Assembly: GCF_900129315.1 (NCBI RefSeq)
Contig: NZ_FQUS01000014.1
Location: forward strand, 62,001-126,000
Origin: Fodinibius roseus
GTDB taxonomy: Bacteria > Bacteroidota > Rhodothermia > Balneolales > Balneolaceae
Length of the DNA stretch: 64,000 bases
Direction: 5' to 3'
The position numbers and the translations under genes are program-made. Position 1 is the stretch's first letter; every line of letters starts with the position of its first letter. This document shows positions 26,647 through 35,866 of this stretch, one piece after another. The notes beneath the pieces were generated by a model, which saw only the letters and a list, made by a program, of their open reading frames with translations, searched no databases and was not told where the DNA came from.

Positions 26647-27210
26647 ATGGGACAAAAAACAGACCAGTTATGTGAACGGGGACGATCATTTTTAGAAAAA
26701 GGGAACTATGAACAGGCTCTCCGCCTATTTAACCAGGTACTCAACAGGGAACCAAACAACAAAGAAGCCCTGAAGAATAAGGTTCTGATAAAAATTTCCG
26801 AAGCTCCGAGGGAAGAAGCGAAAGAAAGCCTTCAATTTGCTTTAAAACAACTTCCTGAAGATGATGAGCTGCATGAAATTGCGGGTTCATTCCATATTAA
26901 TAATAAAGATGTTAATACCGGCATAAAACATCTCAAACGATCGATTCAACTCAATGGTAATAATGAACTGGCCCATTATGGACTGGGAATCATCAGTGCC
27001 AACCATCGATCAGATCATGCCCGGGCTATTGAGCATTTCAGCAAAGCAATTAAACAAAATGCTGAGTTTACCGAAGCCTTTTTTAACCGGGGCTGCAGTT
27101 ATTTAATGGAGGATCAGACAGACAAGGCCCGGCAGGACCTGATCACTGCCAGGGAACTGGGGCATCCGGATGCCGAGGATATCCTGGAAAAATATTTTGC
27201 TGAAGAGTAG
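26647..27210 (+). CDS. Tetratricopeptide-repeat protein
   Basis: A 187-residue soluble protein built of TPR motifs: FLEKGNYEQALRLFNQVLN (about residues 17-35), a second helical pair, then LAHYGLGIISANHRSDHARA and AFFNRGCSYLMEDQTDKARQ. There is no signal peptide or catalytic domain. It is probably a protein-protein interaction scaffold; the partner is unknown. It is a single gene, convergent with the large fusion gene, with a 148-bp gap that shows no obvious terminator. Confidence 0.8.
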   Translation: MGQKTDQLCERGRSFLEKGNYEQALRLFNQVLNREPNNKEALKNKVLIKISEAPREEAKESLQFALKQLPEDDELHEIAGSFHINNKDVNTGIKHLKRSIQLNGNNELAHYGLGIISANHRSDHARAIEHFSKAIKQNAEFTEAFFNRGCSYLMEDQTDKARQDLITARELGHPDAEDILEKYFAEE

Positions 27211-27358
27211 TGGTATTCGGCCTGAATTGCCCAATTTCATCCCCCTTTCCTGCCGAAACGTTTCCATTAGGGCGGATTTCCTCGCTTTCGGGAAATCATA
27301 AAGCCAGCACAACCCCGGTCCGCATTCACAGCAAAAAAGTGACGTTTTAGTTAAGAAC

Positions 27359-29953
27359 CTATTTTACCAGATAACGATACAACCGTTCGAGGAACGGTTT
27401 GATATCCGGAGGTTCTGCACCTTTCTCCCGGTTTCCGGCGCCGATCTCAAACGCCAGTCGCCACTGTTGGCAGAGAATTCGAAGTCCCTGAGATAAGCTA
27501 TAGTGCTTATCGTAAATATTTGTTGACTCCGAGGTTACCCCATTTACTTCAATAATATCTATATCCTCTCCCCTCCTCAAATGGCTCGCTGTCGGTACCT
27601 TAATGTCCATCCGTCCAAAACAGAAACCAGGTACGGAGCTACAGATATTATTAAGGGTCTCTTTCAACGCCCCGCTCTTTAAAGAAGATCCTTCTTCGAA
27701 GACCGCTCCCCGGGCATGCGTTCCCAGCCTGACCACCGGCCATCGCTCTCCTTTTTCCGGTACCTCATATAACTGCTCCCTGTTTTGATTTAAATGGTAT
27801 TTGGCAAGGGTCACGGCCTGGTTATCCGCTAAAATAAGTTCTTCGACCGTGCTCTGACCGTCCCCCACCACATACACGAGATGCTTAATGGTAATCGAGA
27901 AGATCTCCCCCTCTTTGCTATCCGGAAACCGGTAATAAAAGATCCCGTACTCCTGTCCCTCTATATATTCCTGGAGTATCAGTTTTTGCCGGCTCTCCCG
28001 GATGATACTTTCCAACTGAGGATAATTATCGATAATCCGCACCCCTTTTCCCCGCTCGCCCACATCCGGCTTTATGACCACCGGAAAAGTAAGGCCCAGC
28101 TGGTCCATAAACGCATGCGCCTTTCTGAGCCGCTCTTTTTCCGGCAAGGCACCCGGCAGGGTTATAAAGGGAGCGACGGACTGCCTGTCAAACTTTGACA
28201 GAATAGCTGATTTGGATTCCCCCGCAACCCCCCCGTCCGGAATCCCGGGATTGGCCAGGGTAAAGAGGGTGGGACATCGATACCGCCATCCCAGGTAGAG
28301 AATATAAAAAAACACGGGCATATAAAGCAGGAAAGAGGGCCAGTGCTGCCAGTGCGTCAACCGGCGATAACGGGAAACCAGGAAACGGCGTCCCCTGTAA
28401 CTAAACGCCGGGATGATCGCCTTGGCGATGATAATCAATAGCAGTATAAGAGCCAAAAAGGCCCAAAGGGCATAATCCTGGTACAGCGAAAAATACCGGA
28501 GCAGTTCATTCCCCAGCAGTTGCGAGATACCGACCAGTATGGGCGTCCATACCACGGCAGCAAGTAAAAAATAAAAAATAAACATCCAAAAGCCGGCCCT
28601 GATCACTCCCGCACTAAAGTAGGTGGGCAGCCGGCTGCCCGGCAAAAAACGGCTCGCCATAATAATCATGGGTCCCCTCCTCTTAAACCACTCGGCGCTC
28701 TTATCCAGATCGCCTTCCGAGATCATCCACTTAAAGGGAGCCTGGCGGATGGCTTTCCTGCCGACAAAGCGACCCGCCAGGTACAGCCCCACATCCCCGA
28801 TAAAAATACCGGTCAGGCAAGCCAGGGTGGCCGGCCAGAAGCCAATGAGCCCGCGCGCCGCCAACAGGCCGGCCCCTATGCAGGTCAAATCCTCACTGAC
28901 CAGCGTCGCCAGTATGATAATGAGCATAATAATCATCAGGGAGATCCCCTCGAACCTGGCAAAGTCGACATTTGAGAACGGTTTCGCTGCTTCTGCGAGC
29001 CGTTTCTGCGACGCATTTTCCCCGGTACGGGCTTCGCCTGCTTCCACGCTTTCGACAAACATACGAATATCATTGGCTACCGAATCGTTGTGTGTTTCGG
29101 TGATCTCGTGATCAGCCTTGTAAAGCTGCAGCTCACTTTGCGGGACAATCCGGTGGTGCTCACGGGCCACGGCATCAGGCACGAGCGGGTCATCTGTGCC
29201 ATGCACAATCAGCATCGGCTTTTTGTACGATTTGAGGTAGGAACGAATGGGACGCTGGTCAGACTCATAATAGCTCTTGGCGTAGGGCACGTTGATATCC
29301 AGGGCGTTAAAAAGTCCGAAGTGAGGAACGGCATTATGCAACAGCCAGACGGCTCCCAGCTGTATGCCATGGACAGCATGATTTAGCGTATAACCGCCCA
29401 GCAGTTCCAGCTCCTGAACTCCAATGGATGCGATTAGCGTCACGGACCGGATACGACTGGTATCGTCGTGTGCCCAATGGATAGCGCTGGCTCCTCCCAG
29501 CCCGTATCCCACCAGATGGACGTTGGCAATGCCAAGCGTATCCGCAAGCTGCCGGGAATAATCGGCCAGCGCCCGAAACGAATAATCGGGCAGCTGTTCA
29601 CCCGACCTCGCATGCCCCGGCAGATGGGGGATAATAAGCCTGAAGTCCTCCTTAAGTCTGGAAATCAGCGGGTCAAAGACCTCCGGTCCTTCCGGCCCGC
29701 CGGGTAACAACACAACGGCCGGTTTATGTGCATCCGCACCTGCGGAAAGATACTCATACGCTATGAGTGCCTTGTCACCAGTCCATTTTCCCTCTTCCGA
29801 AACCGCTTTGAGCGCAATCCGCTGACCGGCTTCATCCCCGGGACTCACGGGACTTTCAAAAAGCCAAAGGGAAAGATGAGAAAGCAATAACAGTCCCCCG
29901 TACAGCAACAGGTATTTTCTCCATCCTCTGAAGGCAGAAGGTAACGCACTCAT
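27359..29953 (-). CDS. Three-domain fusion: alpha/beta hydrolase, DedA/VTT membrane domain, ATP-grasp ligase
   Basis: An 864-residue protein. An N-terminal TM (about 12-32) leads to an alpha/beta hydrolase fold (about 60-300) with LLPGGPEG, the nucleophile elbow GYGLGG and HGTDDPLV. The elbow has Gly151 where GxSxG needs Ser, while Asp (254/255) and His282 remain. Residues about 335-520 are a DedA/VTT membrane domain (SEDLTCIGAG, GDVGLYLAGR, MASRFLPGSRLP). A further TM (about 540-556) precedes a C-terminal ATP-grasp domain (about 605-864) with FPVVIKPDVGERGKGV, LQEYIEG and DIDIIEVNGV. It overlaps the OlsA/GlsA-like gene by 4 bp (ATGA), so it is translationally coupled to lipid acyltransferases. 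I infer a role in modifying or moving an aminolipid. Confidence 0.85.
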   Translation of the reverse strand: MSALPSAFRGWRKYLLLYGGLLLLSHLSLWLFESPVSPGDEAGQRIALKAVSEEGKWTGDKALIAYEYLSAGADAHKPAVVLLPGGPEGPEVFDPLISRLKEDFRLIIPHLPGHARSGEQLPDYSFRALADYSRQLADTLGIANVHLVGYGLGGASAIHWAHDDTSRIRSVTLIASIGVQELELLGGYTLNHAVHGIQLGAVWLLHNAVPHFGLFNALDINVPYAKSYYESDQRPIRSYLKSYKKPMLIVHGTDDPLVPDAVAREHHRIVPQSELQLYKADHEITETHNDSVANDIRMFVESVEAGEARTGENASQKRLAEAAKPFSNVDFARFEGISLMIIMLIIILATLVSEDLTCIGAGLLAARGLIGFWPATLACLTGIFIGDVGLYLAGRFVGRKAIRQAPFKWMISEGDLDKSAEWFKRRGPMIIMASRFLPGSRLPTYFSAGVIRAGFWMFIFYFLLAAVVWTPILVGISQLLGNELLRYFSLYQDYALWAFLALILLLIIIAKAIIPAFSYRGRRFLVSRYRRLTHWQHWPSFLLYMPVFFYILYLGWRYRCPTLFTLANPGIPDGGVAGESKSAILSKFDRQSVAPFITLPGALPEKERLRKAHAFMDQLGLTFPVVIKPDVGERGKGVRIIDNYPQLESIIRESRQKLILQEYIEGQEYGIFYYRFPDSKEGEIFSITIKHLVYVVGDGQSTVEELILADNQAVTLAKYHLNQNREQLYEVPEKGERWPVVRLGTHARGAVFEEGSSLKSGALKETLNNICSSVPGFCFGRMDIKVPTASHLRRGEDIDIIEVNGVTSESTNIYDKHYSLSQGLRILCQQWRLAFEIGAGNREKGAEPPDIKPFLERLYRYLVK

Positions 29954-30747
29954 AGCTGAATATGCGGTTTTTCTGTTCTGGGTTGCACCACCGGATGGAA
30001 ATCATCCGAAACAGCCTGCCGGAGACGGCTGGCTAACATTTTGCGATCGGATTCAATCAACTTCCTTTTTCCGAACGTAATGGTTGCTTCAAAGCCGGGC
30101 AGGGTCAACAGTTCCCAAAAATGACTGAAAAACGGCATCTCGCCCCACCAACAAATATGCGTATGAGCGGGGGTTTCCGGATCATAGCTTCTATAAGTCA
30201 CGGTGGCATAGCTTACCGGTATTGCGGATGAGGCAGGGAATTCAAGCAGTGACGCATGAAATGGTTTCACTTCCGCTCCCCTGCTGCTTGTACCCTCGGG
30301 AAATATAATCACGCCCTGGTCATTGGTGATAGCGGAAGCAATCAGGGCGTTTACCCGTTGAACGTCGCGTCTTACCTTCCGGTCTATAAAAATAACGCCG
30401 AGCGTGCGGGTCGCCCAACCGAAGAAAGGCCAGGATCGCACCTCGCTTTTTGCTATGAAGGTGCCATCCAGACAGAGCCAAAGCGGTACAACGTCCATAT
30501 AACTTAAATGGTTGGATACCAGAAAGAAAGGAGATTCAGGGGGGCTTCCTTTCAGGTGAATGCGCATGCCTGTGATTTTACTGACCAGCCAGGCCCAGTA
30601 TCCGATGACAGTGTTCTTCCACTGCACGGCCCTTCTGCGTGAGACTATCCCGACTGACAGATTTCCCGCCGCAACCAGCAATACGGTCATCAGCGACGTA
30701 ATAAAGAAAGCTATAAGCCGTATGCCCCCTCGTATTTTTGCTCTCAT
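29950..30747 (-). CDS. 1-acylglycerol-3-phosphate-type O-acyltransferase (OlsA/GlsA-like)
   Basis: A 265-residue PlsC-family acyltransferase. The N-terminal hydrophobic segment (IRLIAFFITSLMTVLLVAAG) anchors it to the membrane. The catalytic HX4D motif is VSNHLSYMDVV, and the acceptor-binding motif is IFPEGTSSRGAEVKPF. FFGWATRTLGVIFIDR also fits the family. Directly following an OlsB/GlsB-type N-acyltransferase (21-bp gap), it probably O-acylates the lyso-aminolipid to give an ornithine- or glycine-type lipid, as in the known olsB-olsA and glsB-glsA pairs. A general phospholipid role cannot be excluded. Confidence 0.85.
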   Translation of the reverse strand: MRAKIRGGIRLIAFFITSLMTVLLVAAGNLSVGIVSRRRAVQWKNTVIGYWAWLVSKITGMRIHLKGSPPESPFFLVSNHLSYMDVVPLWLCLDGTFIAKSEVRSWPFFGWATRTLGVIFIDRKVRRDVQRVNALIASAITNDQGVIIFPEGTSSRGAEVKPFHASLLEFPASSAIPVSYATVTYRSYDPETPAHTHICWWGEMPFFSHFWELLTLPGFEATITFGKRKLIESDRKMLASRLRQAVSDDFHPVVQPRTEKPHIQL

Positions 30748-30768
30748 AGGCGATAAGATAGCAACTCC

Positions 30769-31533
30769 TTATTTAAAAAATAGTGTCCTTGTCTGCTCAT
30801 CAAGTTTGGTAATATCAACAATAATCAAATAATCGATGGTTTTGAAGCTGGAATCCAGTGCCGGGTTGGAAAGCACTTTTGCCCCTAAACTTAGGTACAG
30901 CCTGAAAAGCTGAGGAAGTTCCACCTCATGCTGTGTCTCCCCGGTGTCATAGTTCCTCTTGGGACAGTCGAAGACCGGCGTTGGAACAAGGGTATATGTT
31001 TCATGAACATGATTATTGTGGACCAGGTAGTCCATGACGGCCCACCCCTCCCCCGGATCGGTACTGTTAATCGAACAGCACCCTATCAGATATCTTGCCG
31101 ATTTCATCTTGATATATTCGGCAATGCCCCGCCACAGCAGGTACAGCACGCGCCCGTTCCGGTGGTCTTTATGGATACATGCACGTCCCACTTCCACGGA
31201 CTCACTGAGCATCTCTTCGGGGAGCTCGGAAAGGGTGAACTCTTCGGCGGTATAAAACCCATGTTGTTGACGGGCCTTTTGATAATCCTGCATGCGATAC
31301 GTGCCGATAATCTGTTCGGTCTTTCGATCCACTACCAGCAGGTGATCGCACTGCGCATCGTACCGGTCCACATCCAGCCTGTTGGAATGCGAGGATTCTA
31401 ATCCCTCCCCCAGTTCGATGTTAAAGATTGAATAGCGCAGGGCCTGTGCTTTGCGGATGTCTTCTTCCGTTTTTGCCAGTCGAACTGCATACCTGTTGCT
31501 GATAAATAAAGAAGTAGGGTCATTTGCCAGCAC
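30769..31533 (-). CDS. OlsB/GlsB-type amino acid N-acyltransferase
   Basis: A 254-residue GNAT-fold protein of the OlsB/hemolysin-like family (Acetyltransf_5): YAVRLAKTEEDIRKAQALRY near the N-terminus, then DQ-type core DHLLVVDRKTEQIIGTYRM, EVGRACIHKDHRNGRVLYLLW and IGCCSINSTDPGEGWAVMDYL. Known homologues transfer a 3-hydroxyacyl group from ACP to the alpha-amine of ornithine (OlsB) or glycine (GlsB, Bacteroides); which amino acid is used here cannot be read from the sequence. It is the first gene of a three-gene minus-strand operon with the OlsA-like gene and the fusion protein. A repeat copy lies just upstream. Confidence 0.85.
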   Translation of the reverse strand: MLANDPTSLFISNRYAVRLAKTEEDIRKAQALRYSIFNIELGEGLESSHSNRLDVDRYDAQCDHLLVVDRKTEQIIGTYRMQDYQKARQQHGFYTAEEFTLSELPEEMLSESVEVGRACIHKDHRNGRVLYLLWRGIAEYIKMKSARYLIGCCSINSTDPGEGWAVMDYLVHNNHVHETYTLVPTPVFDCPKRNYDTGETQHEVELPQLFRLYLSLGAKVLSNPALDSSFKTIDYLIIVDITKLDEQTRTLFFK

Positions 31534-31572
31534 GGAAATATATGTTTGGTTATTTCATAGCCTTTCACTGTC

Positions 31573-31716
31573 AGAAGGCATTGCAAAACGGTCTTTTATT
31601 CTCCAAAATATTCGCTATCCGGAGGTTAAAATCCTCCCATATACTCAATATGCTGCGGTTTTTAACAATTATCCGGCTTTGATCTTAACCAAAATCCTTG
31701 TTTTGCAACGCTTTCC
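31573..31716 (+). repeat. Dispersed intergenic repeat, copy D
   Basis: A diverged full-length copy: AGAAGGCATTGCAAAACGG, GGAGGTTAAAATCCTCCCATA, ATGCTGCGGTTTTTAACA, CCAAAATCCTTGTTTTGCAAC. It occupies part of the 454-bp region upstream of the OlsB-like gene; the rest of that region shows no gene until 31988. Confidence 0.7.
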
Positions 31717-31987
31717 GTTAAGATAAGATAAATTTGACCTTTTAAAATAACGGTATTGTTAAGATACTCATGGTTGCCGGGATAGGTACGGACCTTTATT
31801 CTTTAGTCCATCTTCCGGCTTTTAATATAAGTAATCCGTATTTCTAACCATAAAATTGGCCAGACATGACGAACGAATATAAGTGAATGTGATTTTGAGT
31901 GAGAAATACGGGACAGCATGGCCACCCCGGGAATGTGCTCTATACTCGCTGACTTCCGGATCAGTCCCACCGGTACCTATATCCATA

Positions 31988-32134
31988 TCAAAAACCCGGG
32001 AAAAAGTAATTAATCAGAAATTTAATGGCATAGACCAACGCTACCGCTCCCGCTGTAAACAAGAGCACTGATATGGCAATAGCCTTGCCTTCAGACATTT
32101 CCTTCCTGGGAGGTGACTTCTTTTTATTAGCCAT
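31988..32134 (-). CDS. Small single-pass membrane protein, 48 residues
   Basis: The minus-strand frame from ATG at 32134 to TGA at 31988 encodes a basic N-terminus (MANKKKSPPRKEMSEGKA) and one clear transmembrane helix (IAISVLLFTAGAVALVYAIK), ending NYFFPGF. This composition is very unlikely by chance in non-coding DNA. No family is recognised. It is divergent from the next gene at 32291. Confidence 0.65.
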   Translation of the reverse strand: MANKKKSPPRKEMSEGKAIAISVLLFTAGAVALVYAIKFLINYFFPGF

Positions 32135-32290
32135 AATCTTTATATCCGTAGGTTAACATGAACCGTACAGGCAATCTATCAGCCCGCATCAACAGTTGCA
32201 ACTATTGATAGCAAAAATTCACTTTCCATCTCCCGTTTTTTCATCTATTATTAGTATGAGTTTTAGATCCGGATAAAGGTAAATAACGAT

Positions 32291-32809
32291 ATGAATCATT
32301 CAATAACCATTGAGGAACAACGGCATCAGGTATGGAAAACGGGAACGGTTACCGCCGGGACACTCACTATTCTCTTTGGTTTTCTTTTTTGGTATCAGTC
32401 TGATCCCCTCTGGGTGGGCATCCTGCGCCTGATAGCTTTCATATTCTTTTCACTGACCGTTTTTGGTGCTCTTAAATTGCTCGACGGTCCCGTAAGCATC
32501 ACCATTACCAGCACGCCCACTCACATACAAGTCAACTACCGGCAGAATGAAAAGACCGTTCAGGAGGAGGAGTTCGAACAGTCCACTATTGAAGACTTTG
32601 TCCTTTCCACGGGGGATAAGTCCCCACTGAAGCATTACCTGCAGCCTCGCTCAGCAACGCTGAAGGTCCGATTCAATGACGGCCATCGCGACCTGCACCT
32701 TTTTGAATACAGTGGTCGCACCCTGTTTTTTGACGAATCGATGCTATCGGAGGTTCAGGACTTTTTACATGCTCATCATAAACACAAAGAGCGTTCGGAA
32801 GCAGAGTAA
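32291..32809 (+). CDS. Hypothetical membrane protein with two TM helices
   Basis: A 172-residue protein. Two hydrophobic segments (about residues 18-36, GTVTAGTLTILFGFLFW, and 42-65, VGILRLIAFIFFSLTVFGAL) are followed by a soluble C-terminal domain of about 105 residues, rich in beta strands and acidic residues (FEQSTIEDFVLSTGDKSPLK), with a His-rich tail (LHAHHKHKERSEAE). No family is recognised. It is convergent with the M28 peptidase gene, 17 bp between stops. Confidence 0.7.
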   Translation: MNHSITIEEQRHQVWKTGTVTAGTLTILFGFLFWYQSDPLWVGILRLIAFIFFSLTVFGALKLLDGPVSITITSTPTHIQVNYRQNEKTVQEEEFEQSTIEDFVLSTGDKSPLKHYLQPRSATLKVRFNDGHRDLHLFEYSGRTLFFDESMLSEVQDFLHAHHKHKERSEAE

Positions 32810-32826
32810 CCTCTGAAACTACTGCG

Positions 32827-34227
32827 CTAATTGCGCACAGGTTGCGGATACACGGCCGGACTCCTATTGTCGTACTGGTCGACGGCTCGTACCCCGAAAA
32901 GGTAGTTGTCTTTCGAAACGCCTTCAATGGTAAACCGTGTGGTATCTCCCGCAAACCGGCTATGCTCCCAAAACGTCTGGTTCGTCGGCCGCCATACGAT
33001 TTCGTACCCTTTCAGGTCCGGCTCCTCATTGGGTGTCCACAACAGCGTCGTATTATTTTCAAGTTTCGATACATCGATCCCCACTTCTCGGGGACGAGCG
33101 GGCGCGTTGGCAAGGGTCGCGAGGACTGCTGCGTTAAGTTTTGTAATCTTGCCGACATAAGCGTAATCTACAAATTCCGGCAGATCGCCATACTGCACGC
33201 CGTTCACCACTCGCACATCCTGATGTTGACGCTCATAAAATTCATGGGGTTCACTAAATCGCACGGCAGGATATCCCCGATCCAAAAAAGGAGAATGGTC
33301 CCCCCCGCGAAGGTATCGATCTTTTCGATAGATGACATTCACGTTCAGGTCGGGCATATACTCCTCTCCCACCCTGTGTATAAAACGCCCGAGCTGTCGT
33401 GCAGGCGTATCATTTTCACCGCCCGTGGCCAGTAACATCCGATGCTCATCGGAGAGGGAGTCCTCCGGGGGGATGCCCTGGGCAAAAACGCGCACTTCAT
33501 CATCATGAACGGAGCCGTCAGCGCTTTTAATGGTATTACCTATAATATCATTGGTAAACATGGCCGCGATATTCAACTCGCGACTTTTCGCCTGTTCTGC
33601 ATAATGGGAGGAACCCAACAGTCCCTGCTCTTCGCCGGCAACGGCCATAAAAATGATAGTCGCATCGAATTCGAGTGTTGACATAACCCGCGCCAGCTCC
33701 ATCACTGCCGCTGTTCCCGATGCGTCATCATTGGCTCCGGGGGCATAGCTGGTATCATCCATCACATCCGAAACGCGTGAATCGTAGTGACCGCTGACCA
33801 CATACTTGCGCTCCTTGCTCTCCAGCTGAGTTCCCGGCAATACGCCTATGATATTGACAATCCTGGTTGGCTTATCCAGGCGGGCATGGTCTGTTTCAAG
33901 ATGACTCTCATAAGAGACCCGGAGCCGGTTACCCGAAGCCTGACTATATTGCTGGAATTTATCATAAATCCACCTCCGGGCGGCCCCGATACCAGTTGAA
34001 TCGCTGGTCGTATCCGAAGTGGTGTGACGAGTATGGAAATTCGCAAGCGTTCGGATATTCGATTCAATAGAGTCGACCGAAATCTCATTAAAAACACGGT
34101 TAATTTTTGGGTCCGTAGAATTTTTCTTTTCCTGATCGACTTCATCGCCACAACCCGCAGACATGGACATAAAGAACCAGCATAATAACGCGAAAAAAAC
34201 AGATAATTTTCTTTGAAAGATTTCCAT
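32827..34227 (-). CDS. M28-family zinc metallopeptidase with C-terminal FN3-like domain, lipoprotein
   Basis: A 466-residue exported aminopeptidase. The N-terminal signal ends in MSAGCG, which suggests a lipoprotein. The zinc ligands are recognisable: VSGHYDSR, PGANDDASGTAA, the catalytic Glu pair in VAGEEQGLLGSSHY, TNDIIGN, and a late His in FSEPHEFYERQHQD. Residues about 375-466 form a fibronectin type III-like domain (LLWTPNEEPDLKGYEIVWR). It cleaves N-terminal residues from peptides outside the cytoplasm; the specificity is unknown. It is divergent from the M19 dipeptidase gene; the 308-bp region between them (34228-34535) shows no gene or recognisable motif. Confidence 0.87.
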   Translation of the reverse strand: MEIFQRKLSVFFALLCWFFMSMSAGCGDEVDQEKKNSTDPKINRVFNEISVDSIESNIRTLANFHTRHTTSDTTSDSTGIGAARRWIYDKFQQYSQASGNRLRVSYESHLETDHARLDKPTRIVNIIGVLPGTQLESKERKYVVSGHYDSRVSDVMDDTSYAPGANDDASGTAAVMELARVMSTLEFDATIIFMAVAGEEQGLLGSSHYAEQAKSRELNIAAMFTNDIIGNTIKSADGSVHDDEVRVFAQGIPPEDSLSDEHRMLLATGGENDTPARQLGRFIHRVGEEYMPDLNVNVIYRKDRYLRGGDHSPFLDRGYPAVRFSEPHEFYERQHQDVRVVNGVQYGDLPEFVDYAYVGKITKLNAAVLATLANAPARPREVGIDVSKLENNTTLLWTPNEEPDLKGYEIVWRPTNQTFWEHSRFAGDTTRFTIEGVSKDNYLFGVRAVDQYDNRSPAVYPQPVRN

Positions 34228-34535
34228 AGTTTGCTGCCCTGTAATATTACAGAATATTTCCCGGCCACCGTTTTGTGCGGTGACAGGATTAAAAAAGATT
34301 TACCGGTATTTCGGCCCCACGTCCTGCAATCGGTGAGCAAGGTACACTGGCAGGAGCTATTGCTGTTTAAACCGGCCATACAAGAGGATTTCCCCTTGTC
34401 CTGTAGCCGCACAATACATAGTATAGAATAAGAGACTCTTCATCCAAATGTTGTAAAACATTTTATAAGATTTGCAAAGCAACGATTATTTCCGCAACCT
34501 ATATCTGTAACTTTTAACAAACATAACCGGAACTT

Positions 34536-35762
34536 ATGTATTTTGTAAAAGAGATACTCTTGACAGGCATTGCCATTGCCGTAGTCGGCGGTTGCAGCTC
34601 AAAAGCCAACGAACCCGATCAACTGCCACCCACGGGAGAAGAATTAGCTATGAAATTTATTATTGTTGACGGTCATATCGACGTTCCCTACCGGCTGGAG
34701 AACAACTGGGAGGATATCTCGCAAAAAACGAACAGCGGTGACTTTGATTACCCTCGTGCCCGGAAAGGCGGGCTCGACGCCCCCTTCATGTCTATCTATA
34801 TTCCCGCCCGTTACCAGCAAACCGGGGGAGCTAAAGCGGTAGCCGACAGTCTGATTAACCTGGTCACCGGCATTGCGGATGACCATCCGGATAAGTTCGC
34901 CCTGGCTACCTCCCCTGAAGATATCCGGCGGCAGTTCAAAGAGGGACTCATTTCATTGCCGATGGGCATGGAAAATGGCGCTCCAATAGGAACCGACCTC
35001 TCTAATCTGGAATATTTCTATGACCGCGGCATACGATACATTACGCTCACCCATTCAGAGGACAATCAAATAAGCGACTCTTCCTACGACATGAGTGAAG
35101 ATACCCATGAAGGACTCAGTGATTTCGGCAGGAAGGTCGTTAAAGAAATGAACCGGCTGGGCATGATGGTGGATGTCTCGCATATTACTGACGAAGCTTT
35201 TTTTGATGTTATTGGAACGACACAAGCACCAGTCGTGGCCACTCACACTTCATGCCGTCACTTTACACCCGGGTTCGAGCGTAATATGGGCGATTCCCTT
35301 ATCAGACGTTTAGCTGAAAATGACGGGGTCATAATGATAAACTTCGGCTCCACCTTCCTGGACAGTGCTTCTGCCAATAGCGCTGAAAGAGTACGCGACC
35401 AGATTGACAAGAAGATTGCGGAGCGGGACTTGGAACCGGGAAGTGAGGAGGCGCGTACCTTCCGTGCCAGCTATTTCGAAGAACATTTTGCATTCAGTAC
35501 GGTCGAAAAGGTCGCGGATCACATCGATCATGTCGTCGATCTTGTCGGAATAGATCACGTAGGTTTGGGATCCGACTATGACGGGGTTGGCAACACCCTG
35601 CCGGTCGGACTAAAGGATGTCTCCACCTATCCCAACCTGCTTTCCGAGCTCCTTGACAGAGGGTATACCGAGGATGAGATCCAAAAAATATGTTCCGGCA
35701 ATATTTTCAGAGTGTGGAACCGGGTCGAAGAGATAGCTCAAGAACTGCAGAAGGACAGGTAA
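34536..35762 (+). CDS. Membrane dipeptidase, M19 family, lipoprotein
   Basis: A 408-residue renal-dipeptidase-like enzyme. The N-terminus carries a lipoprotein signal (AVVGGCSSK, Cys about residue 21). The zinc ligands are visible: IVDGHIDVPYR (H-x-D), the bridging Glu in GMENGAPIG, VSHITDEAF, ATHTSCRHF, and the Asp in LGSDYDGVG. M19 enzymes hydrolyse dipeptides, often with a D-residue at the C-terminus. It is followed after about 104 bp by a D-threonine aldolase/D-serine dehydratase-like gene, suggesting a route for using D-amino-acid-containing peptides. Length is normal. Confidence 0.88.
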   Translation: MYFVKEILLTGIAIAVVGGCSSKANEPDQLPPTGEELAMKFIIVDGHIDVPYRLENNWEDISQKTNSGDFDYPRARKGGLDAPFMSIYIPARYQQTGGAKAVADSLINLVTGIADDHPDKFALATSPEDIRRQFKEGLISLPMGMENGAPIGTDLSNLEYFYDRGIRYITLTHSEDNQISDSSYDMSEDTHEGLSDFGRKVVKEMNRLGMMVDVSHITDEAFFDVIGTTQAPVVATHTSCRHFTPGFERNMGDSLIRRLAENDGVIMINFGSTFLDSASANSAERVRDQIDKKIAERDLEPGSEEARTFRASYFEEHFAFSTVEKVADHIDHVVDLVGIDHVGLGSDYDGVGNTLPVGLKDVSTYPNLLSELLDRGYTEDEIQKICSGNIFRVWNRVEEIAQELQKDR

Positions 35763-35866
35763 TAAGCATGAATAAGCGATACGCATCAAATAATCTGTAA
35801 TCGAAGATACATAAGGTTCGTCAAACCTGCGGACGTGACCGGTCCCAACTCAACCGTTAAAACATT

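Noticed and set aside
31883-32071. Plus-strand frame of 62 codons
   Set aside because: Overlaps the much better-supported small membrane protein on the minus strand.
34213-34431. Plus-strand frame of 72 codons in the M28/M19 gap
   Set aside because: Starts inside the M28 peptidase gene and has no recognisable protein features.
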